A stretch of DNA of 46,328 bases from the NCBI GenBank assembly GCA_910587705.1, contig CAJUMX010000020.1:1-46328 (forward strand). The letters run 5' to 3'. Every line of letters begins with the position of its first letter. Position 1 is the first letter of the stretch. The DNA is from an uncultured Oscillibacter sp. GTDB taxonomy: Bacteria > Bacillota > Clostridia > Oscillospirales > Oscillospiraceae. Of the stretch, positions 8,274 through 15,509 are shown piece after piece. Below the pieces are notes generated by a model. It was not told the DNA's origin and searched no databases. It worked only from the letters and a program-made list of their open reading frames with translations. The position numbers were made by a program, and so were the translations under genes.

Positions 8274-8584
8274 TACTTCAGCTTCACCGCCGTGCCATAG
8301 GCCACCACCTCGGCGGCCCCCTGCATCACGGACGACGAGCCATAGCGGACGTTGACCACCGCGTCGGCTCCCAGAGCCTGGGCCTCGTCCACCATACGCT
8401 TTGTGGCAATCTGCCGGGCCTCGTTAAGCATCTCCGTATAGCCCACGATCTCGCCGCCCACCAGGGTTTTCATGCCAGCCATAAAGTCTTTGCCGAAGTT
8501 TTTGGATTGAACCACCGTCCCCTTTACAATCCCCAGGGCCTCAAGCTCTCTTCCAGGTACATAGTCAATATTCAGCAGCAGCAT
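8273..8584 (-). CDS. YbjQ/UPF0145 family protein
   Basis: The product is 103 aa from the ATG at 8584, chosen because GAAGGAGGAG lies just upstream; the longer frame starts with TTG and overlaps that ribosome site. The family pattern is clear: VVQSKNFGKDF, then a MLNEARQIATKRM helix and GADAVVNVRYGSS. YbjQ proteins form pentameric beta-rich assemblies and are often labelled putative heavy-metal-binding; the true function is not established. It overlaps the upstream membrane-protein gene by 20 bases and the downstream MBL gene by 1 base, so the three are translated as a unit. Confidence 0.88.
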   Translation of the reverse strand: MLLLNIDYVPGRELEALGIVKGTVVQSKNFGKDFMAGMKTLVGGEIVGYTEMLNEARQIATKRMVDEAQALGADAVVNVRYGSSSVMQGAAEVVAYGTAVKLK

Positions 8585-8828
8585 GGAATTCTCCTCCTTC
8601 AATTTCTTGAAAACGTTCTTTTAACACCACCAGGGCGGGGAGTACCGGCAGTCCGCATGTCCCCGACAGAGCGGCGAACAGCCAGAACGCCCACCTGGGC
8701 AGGTTCGGGATAAAGCACAGCGCGGCGAATATGGCGGCGCAGGCCAGCTGAAACAGGACAAAAAATGTCACGCCCAACACGGCCTGCCGCCGCAGGCGGC
8801 GCCTTTGGGATTCTAAGGAGACCGTCAT
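8565..8828 (-). CDS. Small two-helix membrane protein with conserved Tyr-ending tail (copy 1)
   Basis: The product is 87 aa from the ATG at 8828, chosen because GGGAGG sits at the right distance; the ATG at 8849 is 7 codons upstream without one. A basic N-terminus (RRRLRRQ) precedes two helices (about 17-41 and 48-68), predicting both ends in the cytoplasm. The tail RFQEIEGGEFHAAAEY ends the protein. The same tail occurs at the C-terminus of the 86-aa protein at 9819 and of the MerR protein at 10063. It leads the minus-strand cluster with the YbjQ-like and MBL proteins. Function is unknown. Confidence 0.75.
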   Translation of the reverse strand: MTVSLESQRRRLRRQAVLGVTFFVLFQLACAAIFAALCFIPNLPRWAFWLFAALSGTCGLPVLPALVVLKERFQEIEGGEFHAAAEY

Positions 8829-8904
8829 AACGGTCCCTCCCTTCCTCATAAAATAGAGAGATTACCTCCAGCGCTTCCCCTCCTCCGTAAAAATGGGGAG
8901 GGGC

Positions 8905-8933
8905 TTGCGGTGGGAAAGGTTTTATGCTATAAT
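8905..8933 (+). promoter_or_regulatory. Sigma-A promoter of the PilZ gene
   Basis: TTGCGG (8905-8910), a 17-base spacer and TATAAT (8928-8933) preceded by TGC (extended -10). The PilZ ATG is 84 bases downstream. Confidence 0.8.
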
Positions 8934-9017
8934 GCCCAGTAAGCGGCGATCAAACCAGAAAATCGTCTCCGGCCGGACCGGCATAGGCTTTCAAATACTT
9001 GATACAGGTGGTGCGGT

Positions 9018-9755
9018 ATGGGTATCTTTTCGTTTTTTAACCGGGACCAGGACCTCGAGGCTTACCTCCCGACGCCGACGGAACCGGCGCTGGAAGAAAC
9101 GAACCCGGGCTTCCCTGAAATGTGCAGGGAAATGCCCATTGAGATTGTGGAAAAATCCGGCCGGGTACTGAACACCGGCCTGATTACAGAGCACGGCGGT
9201 ACAGAGCTCACCATGGGCCGCCATCCCGGCGGGCTGTCGTTCAAGGTCTGCGAGCCTGGGAGCACAGTGTTTGTGCGGGGCTGCGACAACAAGATGAACC
9301 AGTTCTATCTCCGGGCCACGGTAGAGGAGTCCTCCCGCATCCAGATGCGGCTGAAGGACCTGGAGCCGGAGGTTCACGAGAACCACCGGGATACCTTCCG
9401 CTTGGCGGTGAACAATGTCCCCATCTCCATTTACTACATGAACGACGAGCGCTTCGAGCGGCCGGAGGAGTGCCGGCTGGTGGACATCAGCACCGGCGGC
9501 TGCTGCTTCACCTCGGAGTATCTCCATGGAGAGGGCGAGGTGCTGCGCCTCAAGATCAAGCTGGAGGACTATGTAGCCATGGATTTCATCGGCGAGATCA
9601 TCCGGGTGGTGGAGTGCGGGCCCAATGAGTTCCGCTGCGGCGTCCTCTTCGCCCAGCTGAAACGGGATGAAATCAACTCCCTGACCAAGGTCCTTTTCAA
9701 TATGCAGCTTGGCAACCGGCGGGAGCACAGCCGCTCTGAGGAGGGGCACTGGTAA
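9018..9755 (+). CDS. PilZ-domain protein, YcgR-like c-di-GMP receptor
   Basis: The product is 245 aa. The C-terminal half has both PilZ signatures: RDTFR (R124-R128, the RxxxR motif) and DISTGG (D156-G161, the DxSxxG motif). The N-terminal half (about 40-110) looks like the YcgR-N beta-barrel. YcgR proteins bind cyclic di-GMP and act on the flagellar motor or on exopolysaccharide machinery. A GGTGCGGT stretch precedes the ATG but is a poor ribosome site. It is monocistronic, with its own promoter and terminator. The window also holds a chemoreceptor but no flagellar or diguanylate cyclase genes, so its target is not indicated. Confidence 0.88.
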   Translation: MGIFSFFNRDQDLEAYLPTPTEPALEETNPGFPEMCREMPIEIVEKSGRVLNTGLITEHGGTELTMGRHPGGLSFKVCEPGSTVFVRGCDNKMNQFYLRATVEESSRIQMRLKDLEPEVHENHRDTFRLAVNNVPISIYYMNDERFERPEECRLVDISTGGCCFTSEYLHGEGEVLRLKIKLEDYVAMDFIGEIIRVVECGPNEFRCGVLFAQLKRDEINSLTKVLFNMQLGNRREHSRSEEGHW

Positions 9756-9779
9756 TCTCCCCGATCATTGACTTTCCCG

Positions 9780-9812
9780 GCGGGGCGCTTTTCGAAAAGC
9801 GTCCCGCTTTTT
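9780..9812 (+). terminator. Terminator of the PilZ gene
   Basis: A 13-bp stem (GCGGGGCGCTTTT / AAAAGCGTCCCGC, one G-U pair) with a tight loop is followed by five T. It separates the PilZ gene from the convergent small membrane-protein gene. Confidence 0.9.
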
Positions 9813-9818
9813 CTGCCC

Positions 9819-10079
9819 TCAATACCGGCTGGCCTCCTCTTCCTCACCGCCGTCGATCTCGTCCAGCCGCTGGAGCAGAGCTTTGATGACTCCCACAATG
9901 ACCGCACCGCCCAGAAGCAGATAGGCCGCCAGAAAGACCAGCGGGAAGAGGACCGGCTCTGCCCCGCCAAAGAGGTTGCCCATGGATGCCAGAAGCAGAA
10001 GGACCAGGGGCCCGATATACAGCACCACCGCCACGGTGATGACAATGGGGGCGATCTTCTTTTTAGTAGTTTTTCGCAT
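9819..10079 (-). CDS. Small two-helix membrane protein with conserved Tyr-ending tail (copy 2)
   Basis: The product is 86 aa from the ATG at 10079; a TTG two codons upstream is an alternative. A basic start (RKTTKKK) is followed by two helices (about 10-30 and 40-63) and a cytoplasmic tail RLDEIDGGEEEEASRY at the very C-terminus. It overlaps the 3' end of the MerR gene by 17 bases, and the last helices and tail of MerR (RIREIGRGEIDDAKNY) match its own. This suggests that it arose from, or works with, the membrane part of that regulator. It is not a recognised family to me. Confidence 0.78.
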   Translation of the reverse strand: MRKTTKKKIAPIVITVAVVLYIGPLVLLLLASMGNLFGGAEPVLFPLVFLAAYLLLGGAVIVGVIKALLQRLDEIDGGEEEEASRY

Positions 10080-10713
10080 CGTCAATTTCTCCTCTCCCGA
10101 TTTCTCGAATTCGTTGTACCAGGGCCAGCACCACGCCGCCGCTGATAACCAGGGGGACCAGGGCCATGATCGCCAGCATGAAGGCCGGGGGCGACTCCTC
10201 GACGCTCAAGGCGGTGAGCCAGAGAATCAGCCCCGCAATGCCCCCCATCAAAAGCAGCATCAGCACAGTGATGACCACCGGGGCCACATAGCGGATGCGG
10301 ACGTCCTGCCGCTGCTTATTCTGGAACGTAGCGCCGCTTTGCTCCATGACCTCCATTTCCTTTAAAATGCTCCCGGCGTCCAGGTCCCCCAGCCGCTCCT
10401 GGCGGTCTGTCAGTCCAGCGCAAAGGCGGATGGCCTGCTCCAGGTTGTCTCGATCCCGCTCCAGGGAGACCAGATGACGGCGCATGCCGTCCCCCACGGT
10501 GTGGGCCCCGCTCTGCATCCGGCGGATTTCCTCCAGAGGCACGCCCAGCTTTCGCAGCAGCTTGATTTGGAGCAGGACGCTGACCTCGGCCTCGCCATAG
10601 TCCCGATAGCCATTTTCGCTGTTTCGCCGGGGAGCCAAAAGGCCCTCGGCCTCATAAAAGCGAATGTTCTTCCGGGTGATGCCCACCAGGGCCTCCACCT
10701 CGTTGATTTTCAC
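10063..10713 (-). CDS. Membrane-anchored MerR-family transcription regulator
   Basis: The product is 216 aa from a GTG at 10713, giving the family-typical start KINEVEALVGITRKNIRFYE. I chose it over the ATG at 10740 because GAGGTGA lies 5 bases before it and because the promoter -10 overlaps that ATG. Residues 1-70 are the MerR winged helix-turn-helix (ENGYRDYGEAEV, then LLRKLGVPLEEI), and 70-115 a dimerising coiled coil. About 150-175 and 182-205 are two transmembrane helices, followed by the tail RIREIGRGEIDDAKNY. MerR proteins untwist promoters with 19-20 bp spacers; exactly such a promoter lies upstream. Ordinary effector-binding residues are absent, so the signal probably comes from the membrane or the paired small protein. 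Confidence 0.87.
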   Translation of the reverse strand: MKINEVEALVGITRKNIRFYEAEGLLAPRRNSENGYRDYGEAEVSVLLQIKLLRKLGVPLEEIRRMQSGAHTVGDGMRRHLVSLERDRDNLEQAIRLCAGLTDRQERLGDLDAGSILKEMEVMEQSGATFQNKQRQDVRIRYVAPVVITVLMLLLMGGIAGLILWLTALSVEESPPAFMLAIMALVPLVISGGVVLALVQRIREIGRGEIDDAKNY

Positions 10714-10738
10714 GTCCCTCACCTCAATTTCTGGGCTC

Positions 10739-10769
10739 ATGATACACCTTCCAGCAGGGGGAAGGTCAA
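10739..10769 (-). promoter_or_regulatory. MerR-type promoter/operator (19-bp spacer with inverted repeat)
   Basis: On the minus strand TTGACC (10769-10764) and TATCAT (10744-10739) are separated by 19 bases instead of 17. Between them, overlapping the -35, lies a perfect 7-7 inverted repeat ACCTTCC - 7 bases - GGAAGGT (10746-10766 on the plus strand). This is the standard layout of a MerR-controlled promoter and implies autoregulation of the merR-small membrane protein pair. Confidence 0.85.
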
Positions 10770-10945
10770 GAGGTATTTTGTAAATTTCCGAAAAAGGCAG
10801 GAAAAAGCGCCGAAGGTATGACCTCCGGTGCGCATTTTTGTCTCTTGTTCTCACAGGAGCGGAAGCTTTAAAAGGCTGCGCCCCCCAGGCACGCTCCGCA
10901 AGTTAATCGCGTCCAGGGCCGCTCTTAGGCCATAGATGGAACCGC

Positions 10946-11326
10946 CTAAATGACAGTCTGTGGCCGCTCTTCCCGCTCCAGAGGAAGCTCCGGCCGGGCG
11001 GTGGCGATGGTGTCCAGAACCTCGTTGGCATTGGCCAGCTTTTCAAAGGTGAAATCCTGGTAAAACTCCCCGCCATCGTAATACAGCCGCAGGCGGGTCA
11101 CCGGCAGAGCCTTGCCGCAGCAGCCCGTCAGGGGCAGACTGGTATTCCGGGTCAGGGCCTTCGTCAGGGCGGCGAAGGAGAGATACTGGGTGCCGGGAAA
11201 GGCGGGAAAGTAGACAGCCTGTTTGCTAAAGCGGTACTGCTCCACCCGGCGGGCGATTTTGTAGTCTCCGGCAGGGTCCTCCAACGGGCAGGATTGGGCA
11301 AGGGGCTTCGGTGTGAAAATCGCCAT
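10946..11326 (-). CDS. Hypothetical cytoplasmic protein
   Basis: The product is 126 aa from the ATG at 11326, fixed by GGGAGGTCACACC immediately upstream. It lacks a signal peptide or membrane segment. The alternation of hydrophobic and aromatic residues (RFSKQAVYFPAFPGTQYLSF, then RLRLYYDGGEFYQDFTF) followed by a C-terminal helix (KLANANEVLDTIATAR) suggests a PH-like barrel: seven strands and one capping helix. That is a fold guess only. It stands alone between the MerR promoter region and the divergent serA. Confidence 0.7.
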   Translation of the reverse strand: MAIFTPKPLAQSCPLEDPAGDYKIARRVEQYRFSKQAVYFPAFPGTQYLSFAALTKALTRNTSLPLTGCCGKALPVTRLRLYYDGGEFYQDFTFEKLANANEVLDTIATARPELPLEREERPQTVI

Positions 11327-11429
11327 GGTGTGACCTCCCAAGGCAGTAATTTTTTTCAGTATAAGCGGCTCTTTGAAAAAACTCCATGGCAAAAGCAACA
11401 ATGAGGGGAAAATACTGTGGAAATGCCAC

Positions 11430-11458
11430 TTGCCCCCGGGGAAAAAGGGGACTATACT
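11430..11458 (+). promoter_or_regulatory. Promoter of serA-mscS
   Basis: TTGCCC (11430-11435), a 17-base spacer and TATACT (11453-11458). The leader before the serA ATG is about 60 bases and contains a short CCCGCC/GGCGGG palindrome. Confidence 0.75.
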
Positions 11459-11526
11459 AGAACCGGAAACCCGCCCGGCGGGCTTCCCGCTGAGAAAGCA
11501 TGATCTCGTTTAACCGGAGGTTTTCC

Positions 11527-12693
11527 ATGTATCGAGTCAAAACACTGAACAAGATTGCCCCCCAGGGGCTGGAGCGGCTGGACCCCGCCCGCTATCTGGT
11601 GGGGGAGGACGTGACGGAGGAGGAGGGCATCCTGGTCCGCTCCGCCAATCTGTTGGACTATGCCTTCCCGGACAGCCTGTTGGCCATCGCCCGGGCGGGC
11701 GTGGGCGTAAACAACATTCCCCTGGACCGCTGCTCGGAAAGCGGCGTCGCCGTCTTTTCCACTCCCGGGGCCAACGCCAACGCGGTGAAGGAGCTGGTGC
11801 TCTGCGCTATGCTGATCTCTTCCCGGGATATCACCGGCGCCGTGCGCTGGGTGAAAAATCAGGCGGCCTCCGGCGTGGAGGTGGAGACGGTGGTGGAAAA
11901 GGGCAAGTCCGCCTTCGTGGGCCCGGAGCTCTACCGGAAGGCCCTGGGGGTTATCGGCTTAGGGGCCATCGGCGCTTTGGTGGCCAACGTGGCCCTGGAC
12001 CTGGGAATGGACGTATACGGCTACGACCCCTTCCTCTCCGTGGACGCGGCACTGCGCCTGGACCGCCATGTCCACGTGGTCCAGGATGTGAGTGAGCTCT
12101 ATAAAAAGGCGGACTACATCACCGCCCATATTCACTACAACGAGAAAACCCGTCACATGATCGGCCGGGAGGCCCTGGCCGCCATGAAGCCCGGCGTGCG
12201 GCTGATCAACCTGGCCCGGGGAGGCGTAGTGGATGACGAGGCCCTGCTGGCCGCTCTGGACGCAGGGAAGGTAACGGCCTACGTCACTGACTTCCCCACC
12301 AATCAGCTGGTGGCAAATCCCCATGTCATCGCCATGCCCCATCTGGGGGCCTCCACCCCGGAGAGCGAGCAGAACTGCGCCGTCATGGCGGCGGAGGAGC
12401 TGCGGGACTACCTGGAAAACGGAAACATTCGAAACTCCGTGAACCTCCCCGATGTGTACCTGGACCGGAGCGGCGCTCAGCGGCTCTGTGTCCTCCACAA
12501 GAATATCCCCGCCATGCTGGCCAGCATCACGGCCCTCCTCAGCCGGGACGGCGTGAATGTGGAAAACCTGAGCAACAAGAGCAAGGGGGACTATGCCTAT
12601 ACCCTGGTGGATCTGGGGACGCCGGTGGAGCCCACCGTCCTGGAGGACTTGAAGCGCCTGCCCAACGTCATCCGGGTCCGGGTCATCGGCTAA
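11527..12693 (+). CDS. serA: D-3-phosphoglycerate dehydrogenase-like, with C-terminal ACT domain
   Basis: The product is 388 aa. The start at 11527 follows CGGAGG; an upstream in-frame ATG at 11500 lacks a site. The NAD-binding GLGAIG (144-149) is followed by the acidic residue of GYDP. The catalytic Arg231 (LARGGVVDDEAL) and His272 (MPHLGAST) are present. The usual DVFxxEP segment with the active-site Glu reads TDFPTNQ, a variation I associate with a clostridial PGDH-like subgroup. The last about 75 residues form an ACT domain (CVLHKNIPAMLASITALL), a likely serine-sensing site. It would oxidise 3-phosphoglycerate in serine synthesis; no serC or serB is adjacent. Confidence 0.88.
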   Translation: MYRVKTLNKIAPQGLERLDPARYLVGEDVTEEEGILVRSANLLDYAFPDSLLAIARAGVGVNNIPLDRCSESGVAVFSTPGANANAVKELVLCAMLISSRDITGAVRWVKNQAASGVEVETVVEKGKSAFVGPELYRKALGVIGLGAIGALVANVALDLGMDVYGYDPFLSVDAALRLDRHVHVVQDVSELYKKADYITAHIHYNEKTRHMIGREALAAMKPGVRLINLARGGVVDDEALLAALDAGKVTAYVTDFPTNQLVANPHVIAMPHLGASTPESEQNCAVMAAEELRDYLENGNIRNSVNLPDVYLDRSGAQRLCVLHKNIPAMLASITALLSRDGVNVENLSNKSKGDYAYTLVDLGTPVEPTVLEDLKRLPNVIRVRVIG

Positions 12694-12728
12694 ACGGATT
12701 CCTTGACACTTCATAAGGAGGAGCGAAT

Positions 12729-13544
12729 GTGTTCGACCTGAACGGAGCCATGGAGCGCTTTGCCGGAAAGTTAGCCCTGGAAAACATCCTGGCCGCTGTC
12801 GTCACGCTTCTGGTGTGCATGGTGGCGGTGCGCCTGCTGCTAAAGCTGGCCCGCCGCCTCCTTCGCCGGACGAAGCTGGAGGAGCGCATCCGGCGATATA
12901 TTCTGATGGCCCTCAAGCTGCTGCTGTACACCCTGACGGTGGTCTTTACCGCCGGGAGCCTGGGAATCAACATGACCTCTCTGGTGGCGCTTTTGTCCGT
13001 GGGGTCTCTGGGCGTGACCCTGGCGGCGGAGGACGTGCTGGGTAATGTGGCTGGAGGACTGGTGATTTTGTCCTCTCATCCCTTTACGATCGGGGACTTC
13101 ATTGAGTCCGGCGGGGTCTCCGGCACGGTGGAGGAGATCAGCCTGAACCACACGCGCCTCATCACCCCCGACGGTCTGACGGCCCTGCTGCCCAACAAGG
13201 AATTAGCGGCCTCCAAGGTTACGAATTACACCGTGCTGGGGCGGCGGCGGATTGTCTGGAAAATGAGCGCCTCCTATGACGCGCCCACAGAGACGGTAAA
13301 GGCTGCCTGTCACCGGGCCGTGGAAGCCACGGAGTGCATCCTCTCCGACCCCGCCCCGGCAGTGTACCTCACGGCCTTCGCGGAGAGCGGCATCGACTTC
13401 ACCGTCTATTGCTGGGCCTCGGCGGAGGACTTCTGGACCACCCAGTTTGCCCTGGCGGAGAACCTGCGGGCGGAGTTTGCCAAAGCGGGGGTGGAGATTC
13501 CCTATAACAAGCTGGATGTGCACATTGTAGAACCCCAAGCATAG
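12729..13544 (+). CDS. Small-conductance mechanosensitive channel (MscS family)
   Basis: The product is 271 aa from a GTG at 12729 after AAGGAGGAG. The overlapping ATG at 12727 opens only a four-codon frame. Three membrane helices (about 18-39, 57-79, 84-112) precede the soluble vestibule. The pore-lining third helix reads GSLGVTLAAEDVLGNVAGG, with the small-residue packing of MscS, and is followed by HPFTIGDFIE. MscS heptamers release osmolytes on hypo-osmotic shock. It lies 35 bases after serA and probably shares its transcript. Confidence 0.93.
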   Translation: MFDLNGAMERFAGKLALENILAAVVTLLVCMVAVRLLLKLARRLLRRTKLEERIRRYILMALKLLLYTLTVVFTAGSLGINMTSLVALLSVGSLGVTLAAEDVLGNVAGGLVILSSHPFTIGDFIESGGVSGTVEEISLNHTRLITPDGLTALLPNKELAASKVTNYTVLGRRRIVWKMSASYDAPTETVKAACHRAVEATECILSDPAPAVYLTAFAESGIDFTVYCWASAEDFWTTQFALAENLRAEFAKAGVEIPYNKLDVHIVEPQA

Positions 13545-13546
13545 AG

Positions 13547-13583
13547 AACGGCCCCGGCGCTTGAACCGCGCCGGGGCCGTTTT
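13547..13583 (+). terminator. Terminator of serA-mscS
   Basis: A perfect 14-bp stem (AACGGCCCCGGCGC / GCGCCGGGGCCGTT) with a 7-nt loop, continuing into TTT. It is positioned between convergent genes. Confidence 0.9.
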
Positions 13584-13605
13584 GTGTTCGGAAGAGGGGA
13601 GAGCG

Positions 13606-14490
13606 TCATCCCGCCGGTCCGATGATGGTGCCGTCGTCCTTCTCCGCTTCCAGCTCATTGGCAACCCGAAGAAGCAGGAAGCCCATCAGCGTCAGGGCTC
13701 CTCCTGCATAGAGGAGCAGAGAGGAGAGGTATGCGCTGCCGTCCGCTAAGGAGGCGGCACAGAGGACCAGGGAGGCGGCGGCATAGAACCCGAAACGCCG
13801 GGTCCGCCCTGCCTGAAAGGCAAAGGAGCTAAGCCGGTAAAAGCCCAAGGTCATGAATACCAGGGCCAGCAGCTCCACGTAGTACATGGTCAAGGAGGGG
13901 TTCACGGAGTCGATGCGGTAGGTCAGCACCAGTCGCACCACCAGGGCCGCTACAGGAATCAGAGTGATGACGGAGGGGGCCTTTCGTGTTGGCCCGCCCT
14001 CCCGGCGGCGGCAGCCCGCCAGCACCGGGAACAAAGAGACGGCGGCGGCCAGGGTCAGCACGCCCAGCAAGGTCTGTCCCCGGAGGGAAAAGCCCAGCCC
14101 CCCGGCCCGGAGGATGCTGTAAATGACGTGCCGGGAGGAGACCAGCCCCTCCGGCAGCAAGGAGGCGCTCTCCGCCAGGTCGCTAAGACCGCTGAGGGCC
14201 AGGAGAAACACACCGCACATGGGAATGGTCAACAGTCCGGCATTCTCTGTAGAGAAATCTCTAGGTAGAATGGGGCCAGGTTCCTCCTCCGCCGGAAGGA
14301 GCTGGGCGGTGAGAGCCAGGGCGGCGGCCAGGCCAATCAGCAAAACCGCCAGGGCCAGGGCGGCGAAGTTGCCAGGAATGGGGAGGCCGGTGTCCGCCTC
14401 GTAGCCGGTGTGGTTTTGCAGCAGCCGCAGCACGCAGGCGGCAGCTCCGCCCAGGGCGGCCGTCAGGGGAAGCGCGTAACGTTTATCCAT
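13606..14490 (-). CDS. Polytopic membrane protein of unknown function
   Basis: The product is 294 aa from the ATG at 14490 (AAAGGA upstream, somewhat long spacing). About eight hydrophobic segments of 18-22 residues span the whole protein (for example FAALALAVLLIGLAAALAL, then LLGVLTLAAAVSLFPVLAG). Short loops separate them, and the cytoplasmic tail is charged (ELEAEKDD). No transporter or enzyme motif was recognised. It has its own promoter and no same-strand partner. Confidence 0.75.
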   Translation of the reverse strand: MDKRYALPLTAALGGAAACVLRLLQNHTGYEADTGLPIPGNFAALALAVLLIGLAAALALTAQLLPAEEEPGPILPRDFSTENAGLLTIPMCGVFLLALSGLSDLAESASLLPEGLVSSRHVIYSILRAGGLGFSLRGQTLLGVLTLAAAVSLFPVLAGCRRREGGPTRKAPSVITLIPVAALVVRLVLTYRIDSVNPSLTMYYVELLALVFMTLGFYRLSSFAFQAGRTRRFGFYAAASLVLCAASLADGSAYLSSLLLYAGGALTLMGFLLLRVANELEAEKDDGTIIGPAG

Positions 14491-14527
14491 AACAAGTGGT
14501 CCTTTCAGTAGCCGATTCGATTTCCCT

Positions 14528-14556
14528 AGTATACCACAGGAAAGGACGGCTGAAAA
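14528..14556 (-). promoter_or_regulatory. Promoter of the polytopic membrane protein
   Basis: Minus strand TTTTCA (14556-14551), 17-base spacer, TATACT (14533-14528), 38 bases before the ATG. Confidence 0.6.
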
Positions 14557-14648
14557 GGGGGAATTTTCCGCGGGAGTATCCAAAAAAGGAGGTCGAAAAA
14601 AGAAAAGGGGTACAGTAGTCCCCGAATGGCAGACACGTTAGCGGCCTT

Positions 14649-15494
14649 TCAAGAGTACTTTCGGTCCAGAATTTCAATGACCTCCGCAATAGCCCCCTCT
14701 TGAACATCGCGGACCACCGTGACCCCGGAGGCCCGGACGGCAGGGGAAGCGTTGGCGGGGGCAAAGCCTTCGGCAGCGACGCGGAGCATGGAAAGGTCGT
14801 TGGCCTCGTCCCCGGCACAGTACACGTGGTCCATGGAGATTCCAAGCCGCTTGGCCAAACGGCGGATCATGCCGCCCTTGCTGGCTCCCCGGGTGGTCAT
14901 CTCCAGTAGGTGGGAGACGGAGAAAATCAGCTCATAATCCTCCGCCCAGCCCTGGTCCTGGAGAAAGGTCAGCACCTGCTCCAGGGTCTCGTGGTCCGCT
15001 TCAAACAGGAGCTTGGCTAGGGGAAGCGGCGTTTCCAGGAGGGAGGGGGCCTCTGTAAGAGCGGCCTTGGTCATGCGCTCATGCTGGCGGGAGATGTCGT
15101 TGGGTCGGACTACGTGGACCACGTTGTCCAGATGATAGGCCTCCACAGCCACGCCGGGAAAGCGGTCCAGCGCCGCTTGGCCCCGCTGGCGGGCGGAGGC
15201 GTCCAGCACGGCGGTTTCCAGGTATTCGCCCTTTTCGAAATCATAGATGGCCGCGCCGTTGCACACCACGCCAGGGGCGTTCATAGGCACATCCCCCGCG
15301 TGGAGAAGGAAGGCCGGAAGGGCCCGACCTGTGGCGACGGCAAAGCGGCCCCCCTGGGCGATGAAGTAGGCCAGGGCCCTCCGGTTTTCCTCCGGCAGGG
15401 GCGGCAGTGGCGCACCGGTGCGCAGGGCGTCCGCCGTATAGAGAAGCGTGTTGTCAAAGTCGCTGGCCAGCAGCACGCCGTCAAATTTTCCCAT
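14649..15494 (-). CDS. HAD-superfamily Cof-type phosphatase
   Basis: The product is 281 aa. All four HAD motifs are present: SDFDNTL (nucleophile D12, acid/base D14), ATGRAL (T55), the lysine of GASKGG (K206) and AGDEANDLSM (D229, D233). The large C2-type cap between residues 90 and 200 places it with Cof/YidA-like sugar-phosphate or nucleotide phosphatases. It lies 15 bases after the pseudo-ATPase gene with AAAAAGGAG before the ATG, so it closes the rlmB operon. The substrate is unknown. Confidence 0.9.
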   Translation of the reverse strand: MGKFDGVLLASDFDNTLLYTADALRTGAPLPPLPEENRRALAYFIAQGGRFAVATGRALPAFLLHAGDVPMNAPGVVCNGAAIYDFEKGEYLETAVLDASARQRGQAALDRFPGVAVEAYHLDNVVHVVRPNDISRQHERMTKAALTEAPSLLETPLPLAKLLFEADHETLEQVLTFLQDQGWAEDYELIFSVSHLLEMTTRGASKGGMIRRLAKRLGISMDHVYCAGDEANDLSMLRVAAEGFAPANASPAVRASGVTVVRDVQEGAIAEVIEILDRKYS

Positions 15495-15509
15495 GGAATC
15501 AGCTCCTTT

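Noticed and set aside
7388..8300. Plus-strand frames across the MBL-fold gene
   Set aside because: They are shadows of the minus-strand gene, which has an HxHxDH motif and coupled neighbours.
10713..10740. ATG at 10740 as the MerR start
   Set aside because: It is overlapped by the promoter -10 and would add nine residues before the canonical MerR N-terminus; the GTG at 10713 has the better ribosome site.
12727..12741. ATG at 12727 as the start of the mechanosensitive channel
   Set aside because: That frame reads four codons and stops. The GTG two bases later opens the full channel frame.
14596..14624. Terminator for the HAD phosphatase gene on the minus strand
   Set aside because: A T-rich run is present but the preceding stem (GGGG/CCCC) is only 4 bp, too weak to call.
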